Assembly: GCF_030127125.1 (NCBI RefSeq)
Contig: NZ_CP126156.1
Span: 1,364,001-1,428,000 of the forward strand
Source of the DNA: Halobaculum litoreum
GTDB taxonomy: Archaea > Halobacteriota > Halobacteria > Halobacteriales > Haloferacaceae
Length of the DNA: 64,000 nucleotides
Reading direction: 5' to 3'
Below are positions 8,886 to 18,279 of this stretch, one piece after another; position 1 is the stretch's first letter; every line of letters begins with the position of its first letter. The notes under the pieces were generated by a model. That model made no database searches. It was not told the origin of the DNA and saw only the letters and a program-made list of their open reading frames with translations. The translations under genes and the position numbers were made by a program.

Positions 8886-9533
8886 CTACAGCCGCGGCAA
8901 CGACCACGCCCGGCGGACGGCGACGAGCCGGAGCACGAACACCCCGAGCGCGACGCCGAGCGTCGCGGTCGCGCCGCGCACGCCGAGCGCGCCCGCGGCG
9001 ACGTAGGCGACGCCGCCCGCCAGCGCGGGCGTCGCGTAGAAGTCCTCCCGGAGCACGACCGGCGTCCTCGTGAGCAGGAGATCCGACAGCGAGCCGCCGC
9101 CGACGCCGGTCAGGGTCGCGGTGACGACGACGCCGAACGCCGACAGCCCGGCCTCGGCGCCGACGGCGGCGCCCGAGGCGGCGAAGGCGGCGAGGCCGAC
9201 CGCGTCGGCGCCGAGGAACGCCGGGTGGTCGCGGACGCGGCCGGCGCCGCCCGACAACGCTCCGGCGACGAGCAGGCCCACGGCGACGCCGGCCAGCACC
9301 ACGAGCACGTCGCCCGTCGAGCGCAGGGCGGCCGGGACGCGGCCGACGAGGACGTCCCGGATCGTGCCGCCGCCCAGCGCCGTGAGCACCCCGAGGGTGG
9401 CGACGCCGAACGGGTCGAGGTCGGCGTCGGCGCCCTTGAGGGCGCCCGCGACGGCGAACGCGAGCAGGCCGACGAGGTTCATCGCGGACACGGCGGCGCC
9501 GGCGGTCACGGGCGCGAGCGGGGCGACGACCAC
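8886..9533 (-). CDS. TRIC/UPF0126 family membrane protein (cation channel type)
   Basis: A membrane protein built from two repeats of three helices each. The repeats share the motif GGGTIRDVLVGRVP and GGGSLSDLLLTRTP, the paired glycine-rich hinges of prokaryotic TRIC channels, and each begins with LLAFAVAGALKG or LAAFAASGAAVG. GTG at 9533 lies 2 nt after the stop of the upstream gene and gives 215 aa; ATG at 9482 would give 198 aa. I chose the GTG because the shorter form clips the first helix, but this is not certain. It is the last gene of an operon with the SAM-cleaving enzyme and NMNAT. The permeant ion is unknown. Confidence 0.75.
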   Translation of the reverse strand: MVVAPLAPVTAGAAVSAMNLVGLLAFAVAGALKGADADLDPFGVATLGVLTALGGGTIRDVLVGRVPAALRSTGDVLVVLAGVAVGLLVAGALSGGAGRVRDHPAFLGADAVGLAAFAASGAAVGAEAGLSAFGVVVTATLTGVGGGSLSDLLLTRTPVVLREDFYATPALAGGVAYVAAGALGVRGATATLGVALGVFVLRLVAVRRAWSLPRL

Positions 9534-9535
9534 GT

Positions 9536-10357
9536 TCAGAAGGAGGGGACCGTCGCCGCGACGGACTCCTCGAAGGAGAACGTCACCGACCGGCCGGGCG
9601 CCAGATCGAACGCTTCGTCGCCGCGCCCCTGGTTCACGTCGCACTCCACGTAGCCGTGGCTCCCGACGGTGACGAGCGGGTCGTGTTTCGGCACCTCGGC
9701 GAACGTCTCGACGACCGGCACGGCCTGCCGGCCCGCGGCGGTCTCCACGACGACGGACTCGCCGACGTGGTCGTCGAGGAACGAGCCGGGGACGTTCGTC
9801 ACCGCGTTGCCGAAGTCGTCGACGACGAGCACCTCGCCGGCCGCGGTCGCGGTCTCCAGCCACGCGTCCGGGAGGCGGTAGTCGTCGTAGTCGGCGACCC
9901 GCTCGAAGCCGTCGAGCCCCTCGACGGCGTCGACGCCGGCCTCGTGGACGCGGGCGGCGGCGGGCGCGAACACGTCCCGGCCGTGGAACGTGCTGGAGCG
10001 CGGGTCGCCGCCGTCGACGGCGAACACCGCGACGTCCTCGGGGCCGTCGCCGGTGGCCGCCGCGAGCGCGCGGGCCGGCGGGAGCAGACAGCCGTTGTCG
10101 GGGCCGACGAGCGCGTGGTCGCCGGCGCGCACGCAGACCGCGGCGCGGTCGGTGCCGACTCCGGGGTCGACGACGACGAGGTGGACGGCCGGCGGGAACT
10201 CGGGGAGGACGAACCGTAGCCAGAAGGCGGCCGCGCGGGGGTCGCCCTGCGGGAGGTCGTGAGCGACGTCGACGAGGTCCGTCACGCCGTGCGAGCGGAG
10301 CACGCCCTTCATCGCGGCGGGGTACGGGGAGCCGAAGTCGGAGGCGAGGGTCAGCAT
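9536..10357 (-). CDS. SAM hydroxide adenosyltransferase (DUF62 family)
   Basis: A 273-aa protein of the DUF62/SAM hydroxide adenosyltransferase family, which splits S-adenosylmethionine with water or hydroxide into adenosine and methionine. It is related to fluorinases and chlorinases. Family motifs are visible: MLTLASDFGSPYPAAMKG at the N-terminus, HLVVVDPGVGT, ALVGPDNGCL, and a C-terminal beta-barrel (LVVDDFGNAVTNVPG). There is no sign of the fluorinase-specific insertion. It lies 7 nt downstream of nadM and 2 nt upstream of the TRIC gene, so all three are probably co-transcribed. Confidence 0.88.
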   Translation of the reverse strand: MLTLASDFGSPYPAAMKGVLRSHGVTDLVDVAHDLPQGDPRAAAFWLRFVLPEFPPAVHLVVVDPGVGTDRAAVCVRAGDHALVGPDNGCLLPPARALAAATGDGPEDVAVFAVDGGDPRSSTFHGRDVFAPAAARVHEAGVDAVEGLDGFERVADYDDYRLPDAWLETATAAGEVLVVDDFGNAVTNVPGSFLDDHVGESVVVETAAGRQAVPVVETFAEVPKHDPLVTVGSHGYVECDVNQGRGDEAFDLAPGRSVTFSFEESVAATVPSF

Positions 10358-10364
10358 CGGCGGA

Positions 10365-10937
10365 TCACGCCGGGTCCGGCGTCTCGCCGTCGGTGTCGGT
10401 CTCCGAGGGGCGGGCGTGGTCGTCGCCCCCGTTGGCGTCCGACGAGGCGACCTGCCGGATGCGCGCGACGCCGTCGATCTCCTCGATGGTGTCGACCACC
10501 TCGTCGGGGACGAGGTCGCGCCAGCCGTCGCCGCGGATCATCCGGCCGCGGAGTTCGCTCCCCTCCAACACCTCGCGTTTGAACATCGGGGAGGAGCGTA
10601 CCTCGACGCCGGCCTCCTCGAACAGGCGGACGACGAGGGGGTTGTTCGAGTAGGCCACGTCGAACTTCGGGGACATCGACTGGACGTGACTCACCCACAC
10701 GGAGTTGCGCTCGAGGTCCTCGATGGGGACGACGTACGTGGTGACGTCGAGCTCGTCGAGCGCCTTCGTCACCATCATCACGCGCTCGCCGGCGGTGAAC
10801 GGGTTGCGCCGGGTGTGTGAGTCGCCCGCCGAGCCGATGCCGAGGACCAGTTCGTCGACCTCCGTCGCGATCTCCTCGACCATGTGGTGGTGGCCGTCGT
10901 GGTACGGCTGGAACCGCCCGATGTAGAACCCCCGCAT
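10365..10937 (-). CDS. nadM: Nicotinamide-nucleotide adenylyltransferase
   Basis: A 190-aa archaeal NMN adenylyltransferase that joins NMN and ATP to give NAD+. The nucleotidyltransferase motifs are clear: GRFQPYHDGH (HxGH type) at the N-terminus, VLGIGSAGDSHTRRNPFTAGERV, and SELRGRMIRGDGW toward the C-terminus. An acidic tail of about 25 residues (SSDANGGDDHARPSETDTDG) extends beyond the usual family end, as is common in halophiles. It is the first gene of a three-gene minus-strand operon. Confidence 0.92.
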   Translation of the reverse strand: MRGFYIGRFQPYHDGHHHMVEEIATEVDELVLGIGSAGDSHTRRNPFTAGERVMMVTKALDELDVTTYVVPIEDLERNSVWVSHVQSMSPKFDVAYSNNPLVVRLFEEAGVEVRSSPMFKREVLEGSELRGRMIRGDGWRDLVPDEVVDTIEEIDGVARIRQVASSDANGGDDHARPSETDTDGETPDPA

Positions 10938-10958
10938 ACGAGCACGTAACAGGCGGCG

Positions 10959-10968
10959 GGTTTAAAAG
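10959..10968 (-). promoter_or_regulatory. TATA box of the nadM operon
   Basis: On the minus strand the sequence reads gcttttaaaccc. Its centre is about 27 nt before the ATG at 10937, which predicts a leaderless operon mRNA. Confidence 0.55.
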
Positions 10969-11057
10969 CCCGGCGAGTCCGTAGGGTGGGGGAATCCCGC
11001 AGGTATGCGGCCGCTATCCGTCGTTCTCGCTCCGGCGCACGGGGCTCACAGGGGGAG

Positions 11058-11069
11058 AAAGTATATGAA
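11058..11069 (+). promoter_or_regulatory. TATA-like box for lonB
   Basis: The sequence aaagtatatgaa lies about 40 nt before the ATG at 11104. It implies a short leader of about 10 nt. Confidence 0.45.
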
Positions 11070-11103
11070 TCGACGGACCCTGTTTCCCGGTAGCGACGAT
11101 TCT

Positions 11104-13236
11104 ATGAGCAACGACAGAACCGACAGCCGGGACGGTGGCGACGTCTCGGACCGAGAGGACGCCCCCGCCGTCGAGGACCCCGAGATCGATCCCGGGTCGA
11201 ACGGCGGCGGCGGCGGGACGACCGGCGGCCGGTCGGTCGGCGCGTCGAACGACCCCTCCGAGGAGGACGCCGACATCGACGACCTGGGTAGCGACGTCGA
11301 GATCGACGCCGAGATCGACGAGGAGATCGCCGAGGACCACCTCCTCGGCGGCCTCCTGATCGACTCGACGGACGACATCGAGGTCCCCGACCGGCTCGTG
11401 GATCAGGTCATCGGCCAGGAACACGCCCGCGACGTGGTGATGAAGGCGGCCAAACAGCGCCGCCACGTGATGATGATCGGCTCGCCCGGGACGGGCAAGT
11501 CGATGCTCGCGAAGGCGATGTCCGAGCTGCTCCCGAAGGAGGAGCTGCAGGACGTGCTCGTCTACCACAACCCCGACGACGGCAACAACCCCAAGGTGCG
11601 GACGGTGCCCGCCGGGAAGGGCGAGCAGATCGTGGAGGCCCACAAGGAGGAGGCCCGCAAGCGCAACCAGATGCGCAGCTTCCTCATGTGGATCATCATC
11701 GCGGTGGTGCTCGGCTACGCGCTGCTCGTCGCCAGCAACGTGTTGCTCGGCATCCTCGCGGCGGGTATCATCTACCTCGCGTTCCGCTACGGCTCCCGCG
11801 GGAGCGACTCGATGATCCCGAACCTCCTCGTCAACAACGCCGACGAGAAGTCCGCGCCGTTCGAGGACGCCACCGGCGCCCACGCCGGCGCGCTGCTGGG
11901 CGACGTCCGCCACGACCCGTTCCAGTCCGGCGGGATGGAGACGCCGAGCCACGACCGCGTCGAGGCCGGCGCCATCCACAAGGCGAACAAGGGGGTGCTG
12001 TTCATCGACGAGATCAACACCCTCGACATCCGCTCCCAGCAGAAGCTGATGACCGCGATCCAGGAGGGCGAGTTCTCCATCACGGGCCAGTCCGAGCGCT
12101 CCTCGGGCGCGATGGTCCAGACGGAGCCCGTCCCGACGGACTTCATCATGATCGCGGCGGGGAACCTCGACGCGATGGAGAACATGCACCCGGCGCTGCG
12201 CTCGCGCATCAAGGGGTACGGGTACGAGGTGTACATGGACGACACCATCGACGACACCCCCGAGATGCGGCGCAAGTACGCCCGCTTCGTGGCCCAGGAG
12301 GTCGCGAAGGACGGCCGGCTCCCCTCGTTCGACGACGAGGCCATCGAGGAGGTCATCCTCGAGGCGCGCCGCCGCGCGGGCCGCAAGGGCCACCTCACGC
12401 TGGAGCTGCGGAACCTCGGCGGGCTCGTCCGCGTGTCGGGCGACATCGCCCGCTCGCAGGACGCCGAGCGCGTCACCCGCGAGCACGTGCTCGAGGCGAA
12501 GGGGCGCTCGCGCTCCATCGAGCAGCAGCTCGCCGACGACTACATCGAGCGCCGCAAGGACTACGAGCTGCAGGTCGCCGACGGCTACGAGACCGGCCGC
12601 GTCAACGGCCTCGCGGTCATGGGCGAGGACTCGGGCATCATGCTCCCCGTCATGGCCGAGGTCACCCCCTCGCAGGGGCCCGGGCAGGTCATCGCGACCG
12701 GCCAACTACAGGAGATGGCCGAGGAGGCCGTCCAGAACGTCTCGGCGATCATCAAGAAGTTCTCCGACGAGGACATCACCGAGAAGGACATCCACATCCA
12801 GTTCGTCCAGACGGGCGGCTCCGGCGTCGACGGCGACTCCGCGTCCATCACGGTCGCGACCGCCGTCATCTCCGCGCTCGAGGGCGTGGGCGTCGACCAG
12901 AGCCTCGCGATGACGGGCTCGCTGTCGGTCCGGGGCGACGTGCTCCCGGTCGGGGGCGTCACCCACAAGATCGAGGCCGCCGCCAAGTCGGGCTGCACGC
13001 GCGTCATCATCCCGAAGGCGAACGAGCAGGACGTGATGATCGAGGACGAGTACAAGGAGATGGTCGAGATCATCCCGGTCGAGCACATCTCGGAGGTGCT
13101 CGACATCGCGCTCGAGGGCGAGCCCGAGAAGGACTCGCTCGTCGACCGCCTCAAGAGCATCACCGGCTCGGCGCTGGAGAAGACCGGCGAGTCCGGCACG
13201 GGCACCGCCGGCCCGACCAGCCCCAGCCCGCAGTAA
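11104..13236 (+). CDS. lonB: ATP-dependent membrane protease LonB
   Basis: A 710-aa archaeal LonB: an AAA+ ATPase plus serine-lysine protease anchored to the membrane. A disordered acidic N-terminus of about 95 residues precedes the ATPase. Walker A is GSPGTGKS at residues 126-133, and two membrane helices at about 190-230 are inserted in the ATPase domain, as in all archaeal LonB. Walker B lies in GVLFIDEINTLD. The protease dyad is Ser579 (GVDGDSAS) and Lys622 (THKIEAAAK), 43 residues apart as in Lon. The in-frame ATG at 11005 would add a basic stretch; MSNDRTD at 11104 gives the normal length and sits just after a TATA-like box. Confidence 0.95.
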   Translation: MSNDRTDSRDGGDVSDREDAPAVEDPEIDPGSNGGGGGTTGGRSVGASNDPSEEDADIDDLGSDVEIDAEIDEEIAEDHLLGGLLIDSTDDIEVPDRLVDQVIGQEHARDVVMKAAKQRRHVMMIGSPGTGKSMLAKAMSELLPKEELQDVLVYHNPDDGNNPKVRTVPAGKGEQIVEAHKEEARKRNQMRSFLMWIIIAVVLGYALLVASNVLLGILAAGIIYLAFRYGSRGSDSMIPNLLVNNADEKSAPFEDATGAHAGALLGDVRHDPFQSGGMETPSHDRVEAGAIHKANKGVLFIDEINTLDIRSQQKLMTAIQEGEFSITGQSERSSGAMVQTEPVPTDFIMIAAGNLDAMENMHPALRSRIKGYGYEVYMDDTIDDTPEMRRKYARFVAQEVAKDGRLPSFDDEAIEEVILEARRRAGRKGHLTLELRNLGGLVRVSGDIARSQDAERVTREHVLEAKGRSRSIEQQLADDYIERRKDYELQVADGYETGRVNGLAVMGEDSGIMLPVMAEVTPSQGPGQVIATGQLQEMAEEAVQNVSAIIKKFSDEDITEKDIHIQFVQTGGSGVDGDSASITVATAVISALEGVGVDQSLAMTGSLSVRGDVLPVGGVTHKIEAAAKSGCTRVIIPKANEQDVMIEDEYKEMVEIIPVEHISEVLDIALEGEPEKDSLVDRLKSITGSALEKTGESGTGTAGPTSPSPQ

Positions 13237-13273
13237 CGGCGCCGACCGCGACCCGTTTTTCGACGAGACACCC

Positions 13274-14112
13274 GTGACACGCTGGACCGCGTTCGCCGGC
13301 ATCGCGGGCGTCGTCCTGTCCCTACTGCTCGGCCTCGCGCGGCTGTCCGAGGCGCAGTTCGCGTCCGCCCCCGAGCCGACGGCTCGCCGCCGCGACGACG
13401 CCCCCGAGGACCCGGGGCCGGCGACGACGACGCCGTACCACCCGGCGGTCGACCACGACCCGTCGCTGGCGCGGCCCGAGCGGAGCCCGGTCGCGGCCGC
13501 CGAGGCGGAGGCGTCGCTGTCGGTGGGCGCGCTGCTGGCGAACGTCGCGCTCTCGCAGGGCGTGTTCGGCACGGTGCTCGTCGCCGCCGCGGTGTGGGCG
13601 GAGATTCCGGCCGCCGCGTTGGGGCTCGTCCCGCTGCTCGCGCCGACGGACCTCGCGCTGGGCGTCGGTCTCGGCGCGGCGCTGTGGCTCGCCAGCGAGG
13701 CGGGCGGCCGGCTCGCCGAACGGTGGGGCGTCGAGGCGAACGAGGAGCTGCGGGGGCGCTCGCCCCGCGCTCGCGGCTCGGGTGGGCGGTCCTGCTCGTC
13801 GCCGTGTTGCCGACGGTGGCGCTGTTCGAGGAGTTCCTCTTCCGGGCCGTCCTCGTGGGCGCGTTCTCGGCGGGCGCGGCCGCCCTCGGCGTTCCGGCCT
13901 CGCCGTGGCTGTTGGCGGTCCTGTCGTCGGTCGCGTTCGCGCTCGGCCACGGCGCACAGGGGCGCGCGGGCGTCGTCGCCACGGGGACGCTCGGGTTCGT
14001 CCTCGCGGCCGCGTTCCTCCTCACGGGGAGTTTCGTGGTCGTGGCCGTCGCCCACTACCTCGTGAACGCGCTCACGTTCGTCGTCCACGAGGGCGTCGGC
14101 GTCGAGTGGTGA
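13274..14112 (+). CDS. CPBP-family intramembrane metalloprotease, interrupted by a 1-nt frameshift
   Basis: A membrane protein of the CPBP/Abi family. The first frame (GTG 13274) encodes an N-terminal helix, a Pro/Arg-rich loop and helices up to about 13751. The frame then shifts, and the second frame (to 14112) carries the diagnostic motif 1 EExxxR as FEEFLFRAVLVGA, motif 2 FALGHGAQGR and a final VVAVAHYLVNALTF with the last metal His. The break coincides with a run of five G at 13752-13756; one more base would restore a single frame (EELRGALAPRSRL). The substrate is unknown. Probably an intact gene with a sequencing deletion. Confidence 0.75.
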
Positions 14113-14207
14113 CGGGGGTCGGCCCGCCGCGCGGCCGTCCCGGGCGGCCCGTGCGTCCGGGCCGGCGCCGGCGGTAGTTCTTTCTCCCCGGGTCGCTCCC
14201 GTCCGGT

Positions 14208-14651
14208 ATGCGAGAACTCGACGCACACGCGTGGGACATGGCCGCCGCGGCCGAGGAGCACGTCGAGGTGCTGAGCGTGGAGGCGGCCCACGGGGAGTGG
14301 GCGGCCCGCGACGACGGCGGGGACGCGACCGACGACGGGGCGACGTTCCTCGACGTGCGCGACGTGCGCGAGCGGTGGATCGAGGGGGCGATCCCCGGCG
14401 ACACCCACGCGCCGCGCGGGATGGTGGAGTTCTGGGCCGACCCCGAGACCGACTACTACCGCGACTACTTCGACCCGGACCGCCGGTACGTCCTGTACTG
14501 CAACGAGGGCGGCCGCTCGGCGCTGGCGGCGAAGGCGCTCCGGGACATGGGGTTCGTCGACGTCGCGCACGTCGAGGGCGGGTTCACCGCGTGGCAGGCG
14601 GCCGGCTACGAACAGGCCGCCGTGGAGCAGCCGGACTACTCGGACCGGTAG
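14208..14651 (+). CDS. Rhodanese-domain protein
   Basis: A 147-aa single rhodanese domain. It has the N-terminal TFLDVRDVRERWIEGAIPGDTHAPRG and the active-site loop YCNEGGRSALAA with the catalytic Cys at residue 98. A gain of about 20 residues between those motifs (FWADPETDYYRDYFDP) is typical of the haloarchaeal version. It can carry a persulfide and is likely to serve sulfur transfer, but the partner is unknown. The 55 nt before the start contain a TTCTTT element. It is convergent with the MGMT-like gene. Confidence 0.85.
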   Translation: MRELDAHAWDMAAAAEEHVEVLSVEAAHGEWAARDDGGDATDDGATFLDVRDVRERWIEGAIPGDTHAPRGMVEFWADPETDYYRDYFDPDRRYVLYCNEGGRSALAAKALRDMGFVDVAHVEGGFTAWQAAGYEQAAVEQPDYSDR

Positions 14652-14677
14652 CGACGGAGCCGCGGCGCGCGCTCGCC

Positions 14678-15160
14678 TCAGAACCCCTCGATCTCCCGGA
14701 GGCGGGCGGCGACGGCCGGCGGCGTCGCGCCCTCCGCGTCGCGGACGCGGTGGTCGGGGACGACGATCGGGATCGGGTTCGCCCGCAGCGCCTCGCGCGC
14801 CGTCGCGAGGTCGGCCTCGTCCTCGTGGTCGAGGCCCGCGGTCATCCGCACGACCAACTCGAGGTCCGCGGGGTCCCCGTACGGGACGGTCCGCACCGAC
14901 TCCAACACGTCCCGCTGGACGGTCGGCACGGTGATCGCCACCGGGACGTCGGCGAAGTCGTCCTCCGCGCCCGCGAGGTACGCCGCGATCCGATCGAGGA
15001 GGTCGTGGTCGCCCGCCGCGTCGGCGGCGACCGAGTCGGGGAACGACACGGAGATGAGCCGCCCGCTGGCGGTGCCCAGCTCCACGGCCGCGTCGATCGC
15101 CGGGTACTCGCGACCGAACACGCCGGTGTCGCCGGGCGTCGCGTCGCCGTTCGTGTGCAT
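14678..15160 (-). CDS. MGMT-fold protein lacking the catalytic cysteine
   Basis: A 160-aa protein of the O6-alkylguanine-DNA alkyltransferase fold. The C-terminal half contains the family's DNA-binding winged helix ([22 protein letters not shown]...) and the active-site strand. Where the enzyme motif is PCHR, this protein has PDHR: Asp136 (codon GAC, bases 14753-14755) replaces the alkyl-accepting Cys. Changing Cys to this Asp codon needs two base changes, so a single sequencing error cannot explain it. It cannot be a normal alkyltransferase; an alkylation-damage sensor comparable to ATL proteins (which have Trp there) is possible. The start is ATG 15160; the upstream frame is not coding. Confidence 0.7.
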   Translation of the reverse strand: MHTNGDATPGDTGVFGREYPAIDAAVELGTASGRLISVSFPDSVAADAAGDHDLLDRIAAYLAGAEDDFADVPVAITVPTVQRDVLESVRTVPYGDPADLELVVRMTAGLDHEDEADLATAREALRANPIPIVVPDHRVRDAEGATPPAVAARLREIEGF

Positions 15161-15300
15161 GTCCCGTCGAACGGCGGGCGGGCGTTTCAATCCTCGGCGG
15201 CCGGGCGGGAAGCCGTACCTCGGCCCCGTTCGAGCGGGCGACCGATCTCCCGGCCGCCGACGCAACTCTTTTGAGCGGAACCGCCCATCGATGTACATAG

Positions 15301-16107
15301 ATGAACACTACATCGGACGACCTCGCGCCCGCGGTGCGGTCCATCCTCGAGGCCGCGGCGGCGCGCCCCGGCGGCGACGAGCGGGTCGCCGTCGACGCGC
15401 GGTCGCTGCCGGAGGCGTTCGCCGCCGCGGAGGCGGACGGCCGCGTCCCGGTGATCGCGGAGGTGAAGCCGACCAGTCCGACGACGGACGGCGAGCGCGA
15501 CGACGACCCCGTCGAGTTGGCCGAGGCGATGGTCGCGGGGGGCGCGGCGGCGCTGTCCGTGCTCACCGAACCCGAGCACTTCGGCGGCTCCGTCGAGAAC
15601 CTCCGGCGGATCCGGGAGGCGGTCGACGTGCCGGTCCTCCGCAAGGACTTCCTCGTCCGCGAGGACCAGCTCGACGCCGTCGAGTCGGACGTCGTGCTCC
15701 TCATCGCGCGCTTCGTCGGGGACGACCTCGCGACCCTCGTGTCGGCCGCGCGCGAGCGGGGGTTCCAGCCGCTCGTCGAGGTCCACACCCGCGAGGAGCT
15801 GACGGCCGCGCTCGAGGCGGGCGCGGACCTCGTCGGCGTGAACAACCGCGACCTCGGGAAGCTCGAGGTCGACCTCGGGACGTTCGAGGCGGTCGCGCCC
15901 GCGGTCCCGGACGACGTGACGCTGATCGCGGAGTCGGGGATCGCGACGCCCGCGGACGCCCGGCGGATGCGGGCGGCCGGCGCCGACGGCCTCCTGATCG
16001 GCTCGGCGATCGTCGACGCCGAGGGGACCGACGCCGCCGGCACCGGCGGCGACGTGGCGGCCAACACCCGGCGATTTACGTCCGCGGAGTCGGAGGACGA
16101 CGTATGA
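15301..16107 (+). CDS. trpC: Indole-3-glycerol phosphate synthase
   Basis: A 268-aa TIM-barrel enzyme that closes CdRP to indole-3-glycerol phosphate in tryptophan synthesis. Catalytic residues are visible: Lys in IAEVKPTSP, Lys in [10 protein letters not shown], the Glu/Asn set in VEVHTREEL and [11 protein letters not shown], and the phosphate site [18 protein letters not shown]. It is the first gene of a trpCBA operon; its stop overlaps the trpB start (ATGA). The genes for earlier trp steps (trpE, G, D, F) are not in this window. Confidence 0.95.
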   Translation: MNTTSDDLAPAVRSILEAAAARPGGDERVAVDARSLPEAFAAAEADGRVPVIAEVKPTSPTTDGERDDDPVELAEAMVAGGAAALSVLTEPEHFGGSVENLRRIREAVDVPVLRKDFLVREDQLDAVESDVVLLIARFVGDDLATLVSAARERGFQPLVEVHTREELTAALEAGADLVGVNNRDLGKLEVDLGTFEAVAPAVPDDVTLIAESGIATPADARRMRAAGADGLLIGSAIVDAEGTDAAGTGGDVAANTRRFTSAESEDDV

Positions 16108-17390
16108 GCAGCGACGCAGGGGCCGGCGACCCGACCGACCCCGAACGGGTCTCGGCCGGCGACGGGAAGTTCGGTCGCTACGGCGGCCAGTACGTCCCGG
16201 AGGCGCTGATGCCCGCCATCGAGGAGTTGACCGACGCGTACGAACGGTACGTCCTGAACAACGAGGACGGCTTCGTCGACGAGTTCCGCCGGCGCATCCG
16301 CGACTTCGGGGGGCGCCCGACGCCGCTCCAGCGCGCGGACCGGCTCTCCGAGCGCTACGACACCGAGGTGTACCTGAAGCGCGAGGACCTGCTCCACGGC
16401 GGCGCACACAAGCTGAACAACGCGCTCGGGCAGGTGTTGCTCGCGAAGTACATGGGGAAGGAACGCATCATCGCGGAGACCGGCGCCGGCCAGCACGGCA
16501 CCGCGACCGCGATGGCCGCGGCCCACCTCGGGATGCCGTGCGAGGTGTACATGGGCGAGCGCGACATCAACCGCCAGCGCCCCAACGTGTTCCGGATGAA
16601 GATCAACGGCTCCGAGGTGACGCCGGTGACGACGGGCCGCGGGACGCTGAAGGAGGCCATCTCGGAGACGATGCGCGACTGGGCGACGAACGTCGAGGAC
16701 ACCCACTACGTCATCGGGAGCGTCGTCGGTCCGCACCCGTTCCCGCGGATGGTGCGCGACTTCCAGGCGATCATCGGCGAGGAGGCGCGCGAGCAGATCC
16801 GCGAGCGGACCGGCGCCCTCCCGGACTCGGTCGTCGCCTGCGCGGGCGGCGGCTCGAACACGATGGGCGCGTTCCACCGCTTCGTCGGCGACGAGTCGGT
16901 CGACCTCATGGCCGTCGAGGCCGGCGGGTCGTCGCTCGCGGTCGACGCCGAGGAGGGCGTCGCCCCCAACTCCGCGTCGCTGTCGACGGGGAGCGAGGGC
17001 GTCCTCCACGGCGCGCGCACGAAGCTCCTGCAGGACCACGACGGCCAGATCGTCGAGAGCCACTCCGTCTCGTCGGGGCTCGACTACGCCGGCGTCGGGC
17101 CGGAGCTGGCGCACCTCGTCGACGAGGGCCGGGTGACGCCTGTGAACGTCGACGACGACGCGGCCATCGAGGGGTTCCACCGGCTCTCGCAGGAGGAGGG
17201 GATCATCCCCGCGCTGGAGACGGCCCACGCGTTCGGCTACCTCCACGAACACCACGACGAACTGGGCGACGTGACGGTGATCAACGTCTCCGGCCGCGGC
17301 GACAAGGACCTCGACACCGCCATCGAGGAGACCGCCAAACGCGACGTGCCGAACGCGCCGGACATGTCGATGTTCGAGGGGGGGCTGTGA
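16104..17390 (+). CDS. trpB: Tryptophan synthase beta chain
   Basis: A 428-aa PLP enzyme that condenses indole with serine. It has the N-terminal [17 protein letters not shown], the PLP lysine in [15 protein letters not shown], the phosphate-binding [10 protein letters not shown] and the indole-channel [13 protein letters not shown]. This is the classical TrpB1 type that pairs with TrpA. The ATG overlaps the trpC stop and the gene's own stop overlaps the trpA ATG, so the three genes are translationally coupled. Confidence 0.96.
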   Translation: MSSDAGAGDPTDPERVSAGDGKFGRYGGQYVPEALMPAIEELTDAYERYVLNNEDGFVDEFRRRIRDFGGRPTPLQRADRLSERYDTEVYLKREDLLHGGAHKLNNALGQVLLAKYMGKERIIAETGAGQHGTATAMAAAHLGMPCEVYMGERDINRQRPNVFRMKINGSEVTPVTTGRGTLKEAISETMRDWATNVEDTHYVIGSVVGPHPFPRMVRDFQAIIGEEAREQIRERTGALPDSVVACAGGGSNTMGAFHRFVGDESVDLMAVEAGGSSLAVDAEEGVAPNSASLSTGSEGVLHGARTKLLQDHDGQIVESHSVSSGLDYAGVGPELAHLVDEGRVTPVNVDDDAAIEGFHRLSQEEGIIPALETAHAFGYLHEHHDELGDVTVINVSGRGDKDLDTAIEETAKRDVPNAPDMSMFEGGL

Positions 17391-18235
17391 TGGCCGACGC
17401 CGTCGACGCCGCGTTCGCGGACGGGCCCGCGTTCGTCCCGTACCTCGCGGTGGGCGACCCCGACTACGAGTCGTCGCTCGCGTACGTCGAGGCGCTCGAA
17501 CGCGGCGGCGCCGACGTCATCGAACTCGGACTGCCGTTCTCGGAGCCGATCGCCGAGGGGCCGACGATCCAGAACGCCGTGGTGCGCGCGCTGGAGGCGG
17601 GCATGACGCCGACGCGGTTCCTCGAGTTCGTCGCGGAGGTGGACGTGGACGTGCCGCTCGTCTGTATGACCTACTACAACCTCCTGTACCAGTACGGCGA
17701 CGAGCAGGGGCCGCGCCCGTTCGTCGAGGCGGCCGCCGAGGCGGGCATCTCCGGGTTCGTCGTCCCGGACCTCCCCGCCGAGGAGGCGGGCCCGCTCCGG
17801 GCGGCCTGCGACGAGTTCGGGCTCGACCTCGTCTCCATCGTCGCGCCGACGACCGGCGAGGACCGCCTGCGGAAGCTCGTCGACGTGTCGTCGGGCTACC
17901 TGTACGTGCAGGCGCGCCTCGGCGTCACCGGGGCCTCCTCGTCGGTGTCCGACCAGACGGGCGCGTCGCTCGCGCGACTGGCGGACGTCGACCTGCCGAA
18001 GGCGGTCGGCTTCGGCATCTCCTCGGGCGAGCAGGCGGCGACGGTCGTCGAGGCGGGCGCCGACGGCGTCATCGTCGGCTCGGCGCTGGTCGACATCGTC
18101 GCCGAGGGCCACGAGCGCGGCGACCCGACCGAGGCGGTCGCGGAGCGCCTCGAGACGAAGGCGCGCGAACTGAAGCGGGGCGCGCTCGACGGGTACGGGC
18201 GACGGACGCCGGCACCCGAAGGTACATCCGACTGA
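17390..18235 (+). CDS. trpA: Tryptophan synthase alpha chain
   Basis: A 281-aa TIM-barrel that cleaves indole-3-glycerol phosphate and channels indole to TrpB. The catalytic Glu is present (Glu45 in IELGLPF). The second catalytic acid, Asp60 of the bacterial enzyme, is Glu56 here ([13 protein letters not shown]), and the neighbouring Asp is also Glu. I recall the same replacement in other haloarchaeal TrpA, so this is probably a lineage variant. Phosphate-binding motifs [10 protein letters not shown] and [12 protein letters not shown] are intact. Last gene of the trp operon. Confidence 0.93.
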   Translation: MADAVDAAFADGPAFVPYLAVGDPDYESSLAYVEALERGGADVIELGLPFSEPIAEGPTIQNAVVRALEAGMTPTRFLEFVAEVDVDVPLVCMTYYNLLYQYGDEQGPRPFVEAAAEAGISGFVVPDLPAEEAGPLRAACDEFGLDLVSIVAPTTGEDRLRKLVDVSSGYLYVQARLGVTGASSSVSDQTGASLARLADVDLPKAVGFGISSGEQAATVVEAGADGVIVGSALVDIVAEGHERGDPTEAVAERLETKARELKRGALDGYGRRTPAPEGTSD

Positions 18236-18247
18236 GTCGTTCGCAAG

Positions 18248-18257
18248 CCATTTACGC
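18248..18257 (+). promoter_or_regulatory. TATA-like box for ADH synthase
   Basis: The sequence ccatttacgc is centred about 27 nt before the ATG at 18280. The gene can therefore be transcribed leaderless and independently of trpCBA. Confidence 0.45.
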
Positions 18258-18279
18258 CCGATCACGCCACAACATACCA

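Noticed and set aside
14055..17255. A 1066-codon open frame on the minus strand overlapping the trp operon.
   Set aside because: It is Arg/Val/Asp-rich, has no motifs, and is a by-product of high-GC third-position bias opposite trpC and trpB, which have complete catalytic motifs.
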